A stretch of 62,041 bases of DNA, from assembly GCA_043758775.1 (NCBI GenBank), contig JAYVMU010000014.1:1-62041 (forward strand), read 5' to 3'. The position numbers were made by a program, and so were the translations under genes. Origin of the DNA: JACMMS01 sp043758775 (GTDB taxonomy: Bacteria > Pseudomonadota > Gammaproteobacteria > Burkholderiales > Methylophilaceae). A model generated the notes under the pieces. That model saw nothing but the letters and a program-made list of their open reading frames with translations. It had not been told where the DNA came from and did not search any database. Position 1 is the stretch's first letter. Every line of letters starts with the position of its first letter. This document shows, piece by piece, positions 53,252-60,477 of this stretch.

Positions 53252-55354
53252 TTACTTTTTTACCACTTCAGTATTTTTTAGTAAACCAACTTCATCGCTC
53301 ATAATATTGGCTGCTTCATTGAGTAGTATGTCTTTAGTCTCTTTATTGGCTTTTTCTAATGCCAAATCATCTTTCAGATTGCGCTCATTAGCCTGCAAGC
53401 CATCATCTTGATTCGATGGCGCTTTGGTACTAGCGCTACTATCTTCACGTGATTTTATTATCGCTTCTTTAGCATCACGTTCTTTTTGGCGTTCGGCAAA
53501 GTTTAATGAAAGTGAATTTTTCTTACGCTCTACCTCTACATCTGCAATGTCTTTTATAAGATACTGAAAGTCTTTGTCTTTCGCTACGCGCGCATCATGG
53601 TCAATTTTTAGCATAGGAATAATCCCCACCAAATTACCAGCGGGTTTATAATCTGCAGCTTTGATTTGCGACCAAGGTAATGCATTGCTAAAGCTAGATT
53701 CACCGAAGCTTTTAGCATCTAAAAATGATGGCAAACTTATGTCAGGCAGTACACCACGTAGCTGTGTAGTGCCGCCGTTGATGCGGAAAAATTGCGCTAC
53801 CGTCATTTTAAGCTCACCAAACTTGGGCTTAGTATTTTTAACTAGCTCGTCTAAATCTACTACAGTTTGTACTGTGCCTTTGCCAAAGCTGGTTTCACCA
53901 ATGATAATGCCGCGTCCATAATCTTGAATCGCTGCGGCAAAAATCTCAGAAGCTGAGGCTGAGGCATGGTTAATCAACACGCCCATTGGGCCAGCCCAAG
54001 TCACGCCACTGTCGGTGTCAGAGTCAACTTTTATCTCACCCTTGGCATCGCGCTCTTGCACCACAGGTCCCTGGTCAATAAACAAGCCTGTAAGGTTAAT
54101 CGCCTCGGAAAGTGAGCCACCGCCATTGTTGCGTAAATCAATTAATACGCTATCCACTTTGTCTTTTTTAAGCTCATCTAATAATACTGCTACATCACGT
54201 GTTGCGCTTTTATAATCTTTATCACCTTTGCTACGTGCCGTAAAATCTTCATAGAATACAGGTAGTGTAATCACACCAATATGACGCGTTACATTACCAT
54301 CTTTTACTTCAACAATACTTTTCCTAGCCGCTTGCTTTTCCAAGCTAATTTTTTTGCGAATGATAGAAACAAACTTATGTTTACCATCTGGGCCGGCCTC
54401 TGCAGGTAGTATTTCTAGCACGGCTACAGAATCAGTTGCGCCACGTATCAACGCCACGGTGTCGTCAAGCCTAAAGCCTGTTACGTCCACGATGGGCGTA
54501 CCTTCACCTTGGCCAACACCTACAATGCGATCGCCCACTTTAAGTTTGTCAGATAATGCCGCAGGGCCGCCAGCGACGAGTTCACGAATCGTCGTGTACT
54601 CGTCTTTTTCTTCCAATACTGCACCAATACCATCAAGTGACAATTTCATGGAAATATCAAAATCTTCAGAAGCCCGTACACCAAAGTAATTGGTATGCGG
54701 GTCAATTGACATGGCAAATGCGTTCATAAACGATTGAAACGCGTCATCGCCTTTGAGTTTATTGATGCCTTTTAAATAATTGTCGTAACGCTTATTCAGT
54801 ATCTCTACAATATTTTTATCAGTTTTGCCTGCAAGCTTGAGGCGCAGCCAATCGTTTTTAACGCGTTTTTGCCATAAATCATGCGCTTCATCTTCCGATT
54901 TCAACCAAGGCGCTTTTTCTCTATCGTATTGATAACTATCTTGCTTGGTAAAATCGAAGCCTTGTTTAAGTAGCGATTGCGCATAAGTAATACGCTCTGC
55001 AATACGTTGTTTGTATAAATTGAAAATCGCAAAAGGGATGCCCAAATTCTCACTTAAAATTGCATCATCCAGCTTGGTGCGTGCATTGGCGAATTGATCA
55101 ATATCAGATTGAAGAAAAAATATCTTCTCACCATCTAACGATTTGATATAAGCATCAAATATCTTGCTAGATAAATCATCATTCAGTGGAATCGGCTTGT
55201 AATGGTAGCGTTTTAACACTTCGGCCGATAGGCTGGCTGCTTGGCCTTGCTCTGCCGTGGGTTTTAATTTGATAAGTGCTGACGCCGTTTCAGAAGTGGC
55301 CCCTTGCGCGGTTGCGGCAAAGGTAAGTAAAACCAAAAGTTGGATTATTTTCAT
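53252..55354 (-). CDS. prc: Tail-specific (C-terminal processing) protease
   Basis: The 700-residue periplasmic S41 protease has a signal peptide (IIQLLVLLTFAATAQG), an N-terminal helical domain, PDZ (about 235-320, LDGIGAVLEEKDEYTTIRELVAGGPA), a peptidase S41 core with catalytic Ser in NHASASASEIFAAA (about 460) and Lys in SFGKGTVQ, and a C-terminal DUF3340 charged domain. It trims proteins by their C-termini and affects cell-wall enzymes. Confidence 0.95.
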   Translation of the reverse strand: MKIIQLLVLLTFAATAQGATSETASALIKLKPTAEQGQAASLSAEVLKRYHYKPIPLNDDLSSKIFDAYIKSLDGEKIFFLQSDIDQFANARTKLDDAILSENLGIPFAIFNLYKQRIAERITYAQSLLKQGFDFTKQDSYQYDREKAPWLKSEDEAHDLWQKRVKNDWLRLKLAGKTDKNIVEILNKRYDNYLKGINKLKGDDAFQSFMNAFAMSIDPHTNYFGVRASEDFDISMKLSLDGIGAVLEEKDEYTTIRELVAGGPAALSDKLKVGDRIVGVGQGEGTPIVDVTGFRLDDTVALIRGATDSVAVLEILPAEAGPDGKHKFVSIIRKKISLEKQAARKSIVEVKDGNVTRHIGVITLPVFYEDFTARSKGDKDYKSATRDVAVLLDELKKDKVDSVLIDLRNNGGGSLSEAINLTGLFIDQGPVVQERDAKGEIKVDSDTDSGVTWAGPMGVLINHASASASEIFAAAIQDYGRGIIIGETSFGKGTVQTVVDLDELVKNTKPKFGELKMTVAQFFRINGGTTQLRGVLPDISLPSFLDAKSFGESSFSNALPWSQIKAADYKPAGNLVGIIPMLKIDHDARVAKDKDFQYLIKDIADVEVERKKNSLSLNFAERQKERDAKEAIIKSREDSSASTKAPSNQDDGLQANERNLKDDLALEKANKETKDILLNEAANIMSDEVGLLKNTEVVKK

Positions 55355-55496
55355 TCGTATACCTGAAAGTGAAGCTGCTAAATAATTGCTTTTAAAAAGT
55401 AAAGCTAAAAGTAAGAGTATATTGGATATTAGACGTTCTTGCGAATTTGCAAAGTTATGTTAATTAGTCCCTTTTAAGACTAAGCTTGCATTGCAA

Positions 55497-55634
55497 CGGG
55501 CGGCTTCAATAGTTTTGGTTATCGAGCCCGGCACATGCGGCCACTCCGACGTGCTTGCTACACGCTGTGAAGCAAGCTTAAATATGGCTCACTTTTGTTT
55601 GAGCCTTCTATTTGTTTGTAGCCGTCGGAGTTGG
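55497..55634 (+). ncRNA. Candidate structured RNA element upstream of the DUF190 gene
   Basis: Four nested or adjacent helices can form on the plus strand. CGGGC (55497-55501) pairs with GCCCG (55526-55530). An outer helix CCACTCCGACG (55541-55551) pairs with CGTCGGAGTTGG (55623-55634) with one bulge. Inside it, GCTTGCT/AGCAAGC (55553-55559 with 55571-55577) is extended by CAC/GTG around a GCT loop, and GGCTCA/TGAGCC (55586-55591 with 55600-55605) forms a second hairpin, giving a three-way junction. It is about 155 bp before the start of the next gene in a 436-bp gap with no other gene I can support. No known riboswitch consensus is recognised. Confidence 0.45.
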
Positions 55635-55790
55635 TGTAAACTTATCAAGTAAGGTTTAGTTAACGGTCATAGAATATGCTAAAACCTGCTTAAGCAATTG
55701 CCTTGTTTGTCGCTGGACGGCTTATGATGACAACACTTGGCTCTGCGACTATCGAGCAGTTCAAAACGACATGATATGGAGGTGTATTCC

Positions 55791-56105
55791 ATGCAAGGTT
55801 ATCAACTGACTTTTTTCACCGTTCAGGATAGAAGGCACGGTCATCTGCAGTTAGGCGAGTGGTTAATGCAAGAAGCAAAGAAACTTGGTGGTGGTGCTAC
55901 GTTGACTGCTGCAACTGAAGGTTTTGGGCATGGACACAAGTTGCATTCTGCACACTTCATTGATCTGGCTGATCAGCCCATTGAAATAACGATGGCGCTC
56001 AGCTCAGATGACACCGAGCGTCTGTTTCAGCGATTACATACAGAAAAGGTCAATGTGTTTTACACCAAAATCTCCATCGAGTTTGGAATGACCGACGAGC
56101 TTTGA
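55791..56105 (+). CDS. DUF190 family protein
   Basis: The 104-residue protein has the DUF190 pattern GYQLTFFTVQDRRHGHLQLGEWLMQEAKKLGGGATLTAATEGFGHGHKLHSAHFIDLADQPIEITM. The fold is PII-like; DUF190 genes often accompany CrcB fluoride channels, but no crcB is intact here. The ATG at 55791 is chosen because GGAGGTG lies 6 nt before it; upstream in-frame TTG and ATG codons lack this. Confidence 0.85.
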   Translation: MQGYQLTFFTVQDRRHGHLQLGEWLMQEAKKLGGGATLTAATEGFGHGHKLHSAHFIDLADQPIEITMALSSDDTERLFQRLHTEKVNVFYTKISIEFGMTDEL

Positions 56106-56218
56106 TGTTCAAGCAAGAAATTTGAGAGATTCATGACAGTCTTCCGGCTTCAATTAATTTGATTGCCTAACTTAACCTTAAAAAATTTATTCTGCAACGC
56201 CAACTCATAATACAAGCT

Positions 56219-56235
56219 AATTGTTTGATACAATT
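56219..56235. promoter_or_regulatory. Inverted repeat immediately before the metal-locus first gene
   Basis: AATTGT (56219-56224) and ACAATT (56230-56235) are perfect inverted arms with a TTGAT spacer, ending 5 bp before the start codon at 56241. It could be the operator of a metal regulator such as Zur, but does not match the best-known Zur box, so the regulator is not assigned. Confidence 0.4.
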
Positions 56236-56240
56236 CATTT

Positions 56241-56639
56241 ATGGTTTATGGTCGCTTACTGACATTTTTTTATGCAATGTTGCTGGTTTTTTCACAGCAG
56301 CAGGTATTGCTGCACCCGTACCAGCATAAGGCAGATTGGCAGCTGGAATTCCCTCAGCAGACGTTAGCTCAAAACCAAAACACAGAAGTAAGCGGCTACG
56401 AAAGTAATATTAATGGTCTTATTCCCCAAGACTCTTACGACAATAAACAGGCGCCTGGTCATGGTGTAAATTGCACACAATGTATTGCTTTATCTGGCAT
56501 TAGCAGCGTTGTTGGCTCACACAGTTTTGTATTTCACGTTTTATCTAATCAATTTCAACACAGCATTTCAGCAGTGCAGACTTTTGCTTCTGCTGTTGAT
56601 GTTCCATATCAATCTCGCGCTCCCCCAGCCTTTGCATAA
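56241..56639 (+). CDS. DUF2946-like secreted protein at the head of a metal-uptake locus
   Basis: The 132-residue protein has an N-terminal hydrophobic signal (LLTFFYAMLLVFS) and a CTQC motif (about 80-83). Its end, PYQSRAPPAFA, resembles DUF2946 proteins, which often sit beside outer-membrane metal transporters. No Shine-Dalgarno sequence precedes the ATG, so a leaderless or weakly translated start is possible. It precedes the IS-interrupted porin and znuA-like gene on the same strand. Confidence 0.68.
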   Translation: MVYGRLLTFFYAMLLVFSQQQVLLHPYQHKADWQLEFPQQTLAQNQNTEVSGYESNINGLIPQDSYDNKQAPGHGVNCTQCIALSGISSVVGSHSFVFHVLSNQFQHSISAVQTFASAVDVPYQSRAPPAFA

Positions 56640-56705
56640 CATCTGATTTTTGATGCCGTTCTTTTATGGAGAGTGGCGGCTTTATTTTTTGTTTGCGAGG
56701 TGACT

Positions 56706-56724
56706 ATGTTTAAACTCAATTTAA
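56706..56724 (+). pseudogene. Detached 5' end of the porin gene
   Basis: ATG at 56706 with GAGG 5 nt upstream starts MFKLN and runs into the target duplication and IS. Joining across one copy of CAATTTAA restores MFKLNL directly in frame with MTRAVARAIP encoded from 59129. This is the natural start of the porin, now separated from its body by the 2397-bp element. Confidence 0.8.
56717..56724. repeat. Target-site duplication, left copy
   Basis: CAATTTAA; the identical 8-mer lies at 59122-59129 on the other side of the element, matching the 8-bp duplications made by IS1595-family elements. Confidence 0.9.
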
Positions 56725-56748
56725 GGCAATTATATACTTGAAAAACCC
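56725..56748 (+). repeat. Left terminal inverted repeat of the IS1595 element
   Basis: Begins GGCAATTATATAC and ends AAACCC; matches the reverse of the right repeat at 21 of 24 positions. Confidence 0.9.
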
Positions 56749-56793
56749 ATATTAATTTAATAAAATGTAGCCATACATTAAAGGAATTAAATC

Positions 56794-57708
56794 ATGGCTA
56801 CACCAATTATAAATCAACCGCACTTTCAAGACGAAGAAAAAGCGCGTATATACTTAGAGTCTCTTCGTTGGTCTAATGGCGTTATATGCCCCCATTGTGG
56901 TTGCGTAGGTGAACACTACAGACTTACTGGGGAATCTCACCGCAAAGGCTTATTAAAATGCGCTGATTGCCGTAAACAATTTAGCGTGACAGTTGGTACT
57001 GTGTTTGAGCGTAGCAAAGTTAAATTACATGTATGGTTATTAGCTGTACATTTAGTATGCGCTGCTAAAAATGGCATGAGCAGTATGGAATTACATCGTG
57101 TAATTGGTGTTACTCAAAAAACTGCATGGTTCATGCTTGGTAGAATTCGCGAAGCTATGAAACCTGATGGCGGCGGCTTAATGGGCACTGGTGGTGGCAC
57201 TGTAGAAGCTGATGAAACATATTGGGGAAATACTAAACGCAGTCTAGCGGCAAAAAACTACAAAGGACGTGGTGGCGAGCATAAAGAAAAAATATTTTCT
57301 TTAGTTGAGCGTGGCGGCAAAGTTTGTTCTTTTCATGTTCCAAGTGTAAGTGGTGCAACCTTAAAGCCTATACTAATGTCTCAAGTAGCAACCGATGCAC
57401 ATTTAATGACTGATGAAGCTAGGGTTTACATGGCAATCGGTAAAGAATTTGCTAGTCATAATGTTGTTACGCATAGTAAAGGTGAGTACGTCAGGGGTCA
57501 CGTGTACACAAATACAATAGAAGGCTTTTTTAGCCGTTTAAAACGTGGTTTAGTTGGCACTTATCATCATGTTAGTGCTTTCCACTTAAAACGCTATGTA
57601 GTAGAGTTTGACTTCAGATATAACACACGCAAATCTACAGATACAGAAAGACTAATGACTTTGATTGGCGGCATTGGTGGAAAGAGATTGATGTACTGCC
57701 ATTCGTAA
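56794..57708 (+). CDS. IS1595-family transposase
   Basis: The 304-residue transposase has an N-terminal zinc ribbon (CPHC at 32-35 and CADC at 56-59) and a helical DNA-binding region (GMSSMELHRVIGVTQKTAWFMLGRI). The ISXO2-like catalytic domain has Asp140 (VEADETYWG), Asp207 (LMTDEAR), Asn240 (TNTIEGFFSRLKRG) and a following Lys250, the DDN-K style of the family. AAGGA 8 nt before the ATG is a ribosome-binding site. The open frame is complete. Confidence 0.95.
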   Translation: MATPIINQPHFQDEEKARIYLESLRWSNGVICPHCGCVGEHYRLTGESHRKGLLKCADCRKQFSVTVGTVFERSKVKLHVWLLAVHLVCAAKNGMSSMELHRVIGVTQKTAWFMLGRIREAMKPDGGGLMGTGGGTVEADETYWGNTKRSLAAKNYKGRGGEHKEKIFSLVERGGKVCSFHVPSVSGATLKPILMSQVATDAHLMTDEARVYMAIGKEFASHNVVTHSKGEYVRGHVYTNTIEGFFSRLKRGLVGTYHHVSAFHLKRYVVEFDFRYNTRKSTDTERLMTLIGGIGGKRLMYCHS

Positions 57709-57737
57709 CTTTAAGAAAAAGGCTTTTAAATCTTGCA

Positions 57738-58490
57738 ATGGCTATAAAGCTAGAACAAATAACTACTGATATTACCCTCGAAATAGACGAGGATATGATT
57801 TCTATTGCCGATTTTCAAAAAGCTACTGATAATTTTATTGGATTAGTTAAAGAAATATCCAGACAGGTGTCCAATGATAAAAGTGATTCTGCTGATTGGT
57901 CTGTAAAAGTATATTCTGGCAGTATTGGAGTTGGTGTTTTAGGTAATAACTCTAATCATTATGCAGATGCAACTCGCCAAGAAATAGTTAGCGGTATCAA
58001 AAGTTTGGCTCAAGGCATAAGACCAATCAACTTTACTGATAAAGCCATTGATTACGCTAAAAACTTATCTTCTCTGTTCAAAAAGACTATCGTTGAACCG
58101 AATGTCAGGATTTGGTCTCGTAGAGAAGAATCTGTTCGGATGGAACGAAAAATTGCTAGTGCTGCCGATAATTTGCTTGCGGTTGCATACGAAGAAGATG
58201 GTGCTGTAGAAGGCACTTTGCAAAAATTAGATGGGCATGGAAAATTACAGTTTGTAATTTATGATTTAATTGATAATCGCTCTGTTAAATGTGAAATCAA
58301 AGAAACTTTATTGCAACAAGCTTTAACAAGTTTTCAAAAGCGCGTAGAAGTTATTGGTGTAGTGAAATATCGAAAAGATGGTATGCCTGTTGCTATTAAG
58401 GCGTCTCGAATAATAAATTTCCCTGATATTTCTGAAATTCCAAGTTTGGCACAAATGCGAGAGTTATTGTCTACAGGCACTACTCAATGA
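57738..58490 (+). CDS. IS cargo protein, 250 residues, unknown function
   Basis: I do not recognise a family. The N-terminal half (about 1-130) is mixed alpha/beta with an SGSIGVGVLG stretch and a charged helix near RIWSRREESVRMERK. The C-terminal half (about 145-235) looks like two beta-rich blocks (VEGTLQKLDGHGKLQFVIYD; KRVEVIGVVKYRKDGMPVAIKASRI), possibly an OB- or SH3-like fold. Its stop overlaps the PIN gene start (ATGA), so the two are translationally coupled, as toxin-antitoxin pairs often are. It may be the partner or antitoxin of the PIN protein; this is inference. Confidence 0.75.
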   Translation: MAIKLEQITTDITLEIDEDMISIADFQKATDNFIGLVKEISRQVSNDKSDSADWSVKVYSGSIGVGVLGNNSNHYADATRQEIVSGIKSLAQGIRPINFTDKAIDYAKNLSSLFKKTIVEPNVRIWSRREESVRMERKIASAADNLLAVAYEEDGAVEGTLQKLDGHGKLQFVIYDLIDNRSVKCEIKETLLQQALTSFQKRVEVIGVVKYRKDGMPVAIKASRIINFPDISEIPSLAQMRELLSTGTTQ

Positions 58491-58975
58491 TTCCAAGCGT
58501 ATATTGGGATTCTGATGCTTTCCTTGCGATGATAAATGAGGACAAGTCAACTTTAGAAATGGCTGGATGTAATAACGCATGGTCTGCTTGTGAAAAAGGA
58601 TTTCTTCATATAATCACTTCAACACTAACGACAGCAGAAGTAATTTATATGAAGGGCACGCCTAAGCTTGACCCATCTAAAAGAATTTTAGTAGGTAACT
58701 TTTTTAGACAACATTTTATTAGTCAGAAACCTTTAACTAGAGAAATTGCGGAATTGGCACGTGATGTGGTGTGGGATTCAAATATCTTGCCAAAAGATGC
58801 GGTTCACGTAGCTACATGTGCTTTCTACAAAATCCGTTTATTGCATACTTTTGATAGAAATTTAGTCGATAAAAAAATAATTCATGTTAATGGTTTTAAA
58901 ATAACTGTAGAGAAACCATCAGTGGACGCTAATACTCAAATGGAGATACCAATTGAAAACCCAGAAAAAGAGTAG
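58487..58975 (+). CDS. PIN-domain protein carried by the IS, putative ribonuclease
   Basis: The 162-residue protein has the PIN acidic site: Asp8/Asp10 (YWDSDAFL), Glu51 (TTAEV), Asp104 (LPKDAVHVATCAF) and Asp123 (LHTFDRNL). PIN proteins are Mg-dependent RNases and include VapC toxins; this one is longer than usual VapC (about 130). An acidic tail of about 20 residues ends it. Coupled by ATGA to the upstream 250-residue gene and overlapping by 23 nt the small downstream gene. Confidence 0.88.
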   Translation: MIPSVYWDSDAFLAMINEDKSTLEMAGCNNAWSACEKGFLHIITSTLTTAEVIYMKGTPKLDPSKRILVGNFFRQHFISQKPLTREIAELARDVVWDSNILPKDAVHVATCAFYKIRLLHTFDRNLVDKKIIHVNGFKITVEKPSVDANTQMEIPIENPEKE

Positions 58976-59072
58976 CGAAAATGATTCAAGAAAATTCGAT
59001 GACACGTTAAAGCGCATGCTTTCAACGCCACCTAAACCAGAACCTAAAAAAGAAAAAAAGAAAGCTGGCTGA
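58953..59072 (+). CDS. Small basic 39-residue protein at the end of the IS cargo
   Basis: A TTG-started frame overlapping the end of the PIN gene encodes KTQKKSSENDSRKFDDTL, then KRMLSTPPKPEPKKEKKKAG, ending just before the terminator. The FDDTLKRMLSTPPKP core looks like a recurrent small-protein motif I associate with mobile-element and toxin-antitoxin neighbourhoods; I cannot confirm this by search. The Lys-rich tail suggests nucleic-acid contact. The frame exactly fills the space between the PIN stop and the terminator, supporting it as a real gene. Confidence 0.6.
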   Translation: MKTQKKSSENDSRKFDDTLKRMLSTPPKPEPKKEKKKAG

Positions 59073-59091
59073 TGGCTGGCTTTCTTATTTT
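59061..59091 (+). terminator. Terminator inside the right end of the IS
   Basis: AAAGCTGGC (59061-59069) pairs with GCTGGCTTT (59075-59083) with two G-T pairs around TGATG, followed by CTTATTTTA. It overlaps the last codons of the 39-residue gene and would stop cargo transcription before the porin. Confidence 0.7.
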
Positions 59092-59097
59092 AATTAA

Positions 59098-59121
59098 GGG
59101 TTTCTTATGTATATAATTGCC
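59098..59121 (-). repeat. Right terminal inverted repeat of the IS1595 element
   Basis: Read on the minus strand it begins GGCAATTATATAC, as does the left repeat; differences fall at three inner positions. Confidence 0.9.
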
Positions 59122-59129
59122 CAATTTAA
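59122..59129. repeat. Target-site duplication, right copy
   Basis: CAATTTAA, identical to 56717-56724. Confidence 0.9.
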
Positions 59130-60466
59130 TGACGCGTGCTGTTGCGCGTGCAATACCGCTTGTTTTTTTGTTGCCATTGGTTGCACATGCCAATGACAGC
59201 GATGAGATGGAAAAGCTTCGTGCTGAAATCCAGCAAATGAAGGAAAATTACGAAGGGCGTATTCAATCACTTGAAGCTCGTTTGCAAAAAACCGAAACGG
59301 TTGCGGGCGATGCTGCAAAAACGGCTACTAATGCAGAGTCTGCTGCAGTGCAAGCTAGTGCCCGTCCAAGTTCCAGCAATGCTTTTAACCCGGATATCTC
59401 GCTGATACTTTCTGGTACTTACTCAGACCGCTCACAAGACTCTAATTATCATATCACTGGCTTTCAGGCGGGTGGCAACGTTGGCCCAGGTACGCGTGGT
59501 TTTAATTTGGGGGAGTCTGAATTAGGCGTCTATGCCAATGTAGACCCACATTTTTACGGTGGACTTAATTTATCCTTGCTGGGCGATAACACAGCAAGTG
59601 TGGAAGAAGCTTTTATTCAAACTACCACGTTGCCTTATGGCGTCACGGTTAAAGCCGGGCGATTTTTTTCTAGCATTGGCTACTTAAATGAGCAACATAA
59701 CCATACTTGGGATTTCGTTGATAATCCTTTGGCGTACCAAGCATTTTTGGGTACACAGTTTGGTGATGATGGTGTGCAGCTTAAATGGCTGGCACCGATT
59801 GATACGTTTCTTGAAGTTGGTACTGAATATGGGCGTGGTCGAATTGCCGATACTTTAGGCCGTGACAAAAACGGCGGTGGTGCAGCTTCTATTTTCGCTC
59901 ATGTGGGGGGTGATGTTGGCATAAGCAGTAGTTGGCGCGCTGGTGTATCTTATCTGCGTGTTTCACCAGAAGACCGCAAGTCCAATGATGTAGATGTCGC
60001 TGGCGATTTTGTCACTAATAGCTTCTCTGGTACGAGCAAGATTTGGCTGGCAGATTTTGTGTGGAAATATGCACCTAACGGCAATGCCACGAATAATAGC
60101 TTTAAGTTACAGGGTGAGTTTTTGCACAGGACTGAAGATGGCACGCTTAACACAGACACTTATAGCGCAGCGCAATCAGGCTGGTACTTGCAGGGTGTTT
60201 ACAAGTTTATGCCGGAATGGCGCACAGGCTTGCGTTATGACCGTTTAAATGCGGGCGATGTGAATTATGGTCTTAACACTTCTGGTTTAGCTAATGTTAA
60301 CTATGATCCGCAGCGTGTAACTTGGATGCTGGATTACAATCCTAGCGAGTTCTCTCGTATACGTTTGCAATTGTCGCGCGACGAATCGCGGCAAGGACTG
60401 GCGGATAACCAAGTCTATCTGCAATATCAAATGAGTCTAGGTGCCCACGGCGCTCACAAATATTAA
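59129..60466 (+). CDS. Outer-membrane porin-like protein, 5' end cut off by the IS insertion
   Basis: The remaining frame starts at ATG 59129 (the former codon 7) and encodes a complete signal peptide (TRAVARAIPLVFLLPLVAHA), a coiled coil (about 25-57, MEKLRAEIQQMKENYEGRI) and a beta-barrel with many aromatic strands ending LQYQMSLGAHGAHKY. It is a porin-type protein in a zinc-type uptake locus, so likely lets a metal ion through the outer membrane. The native start and ribosome-binding site are on the far side of the IS. An AAGGG near 59096 serves better an out-of-frame ATG at 59107, so expression is probably reduced. Confidence 0.75.
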   Translation: MTRAVARAIPLVFLLPLVAHANDSDEMEKLRAEIQQMKENYEGRIQSLEARLQKTETVAGDAAKTATNAESAAVQASARPSSSNAFNPDISLILSGTYSDRSQDSNYHITGFQAGGNVGPGTRGFNLGESELGVYANVDPHFYGGLNLSLLGDNTASVEEAFIQTTTLPYGVTVKAGRFFSSIGYLNEQHNHTWDFVDNPLAYQAFLGTQFGDDGVQLKWLAPIDTFLEVGTEYGRGRIADTLGRDKNGGGAASIFAHVGGDVGISSSWRAGVSYLRVSPEDRKSNDVDVAGDFVTNSFSGTSKIWLADFVWKYAPNGNATNNSFKLQGEFLHRTEDGTLNTDTYSAAQSGWYLQGVYKFMPEWRTGLRYDRLNAGDVNYGLNTSGLANVNYDPQRVTWMLDYNPSEFSRIRLQLSRDESRQGLADNQVYLQYQMSLGAHGAHKY

Positions 60467-60477
60467 GGAAATCTCTG

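Larger units (their letters stand above)
56725..59121 (+). mobile_element. Complete IS1595-family insertion sequence with cargo genes
   Basis: The 2397-bp element is bounded by terminal inverted repeats: left 56725-56748 and right 59098-59121 (read in reverse) both start GGCAATTATATAC and agree at 21 of 24 positions, ending in CCC. Both sides carry the 8-bp duplication CAATTTAA. It encodes the transposase, an unknown 250-residue protein, a PIN-domain protein and a 39-residue peptide, all rightward, then a terminator just inside the right end. Its insertion cuts the porin gene after codon 6. Intact ends and open transposase suggest recent insertion and possible activity. Confidence 0.93.

Noticed and set aside
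55400..55790. Degraded crcB or a fluoride riboswitch before the DUF190 gene
   Set aside because: Translations in the forward frames show no CrcB motifs and the riboswitch consensus is not seen; only the helices are reported.
59117..59131. TTG at 59117 as the natural porin start
   Set aside because: That codon belongs to the IS right end; the native start is at 56706 on the other side of the element.
59107..59196. Short frame starting ATG 59107 with a good ribosome-binding site
   Set aside because: It encodes a Cys-rich 29-residue string out of frame with the porin and is created by the insertion junction.
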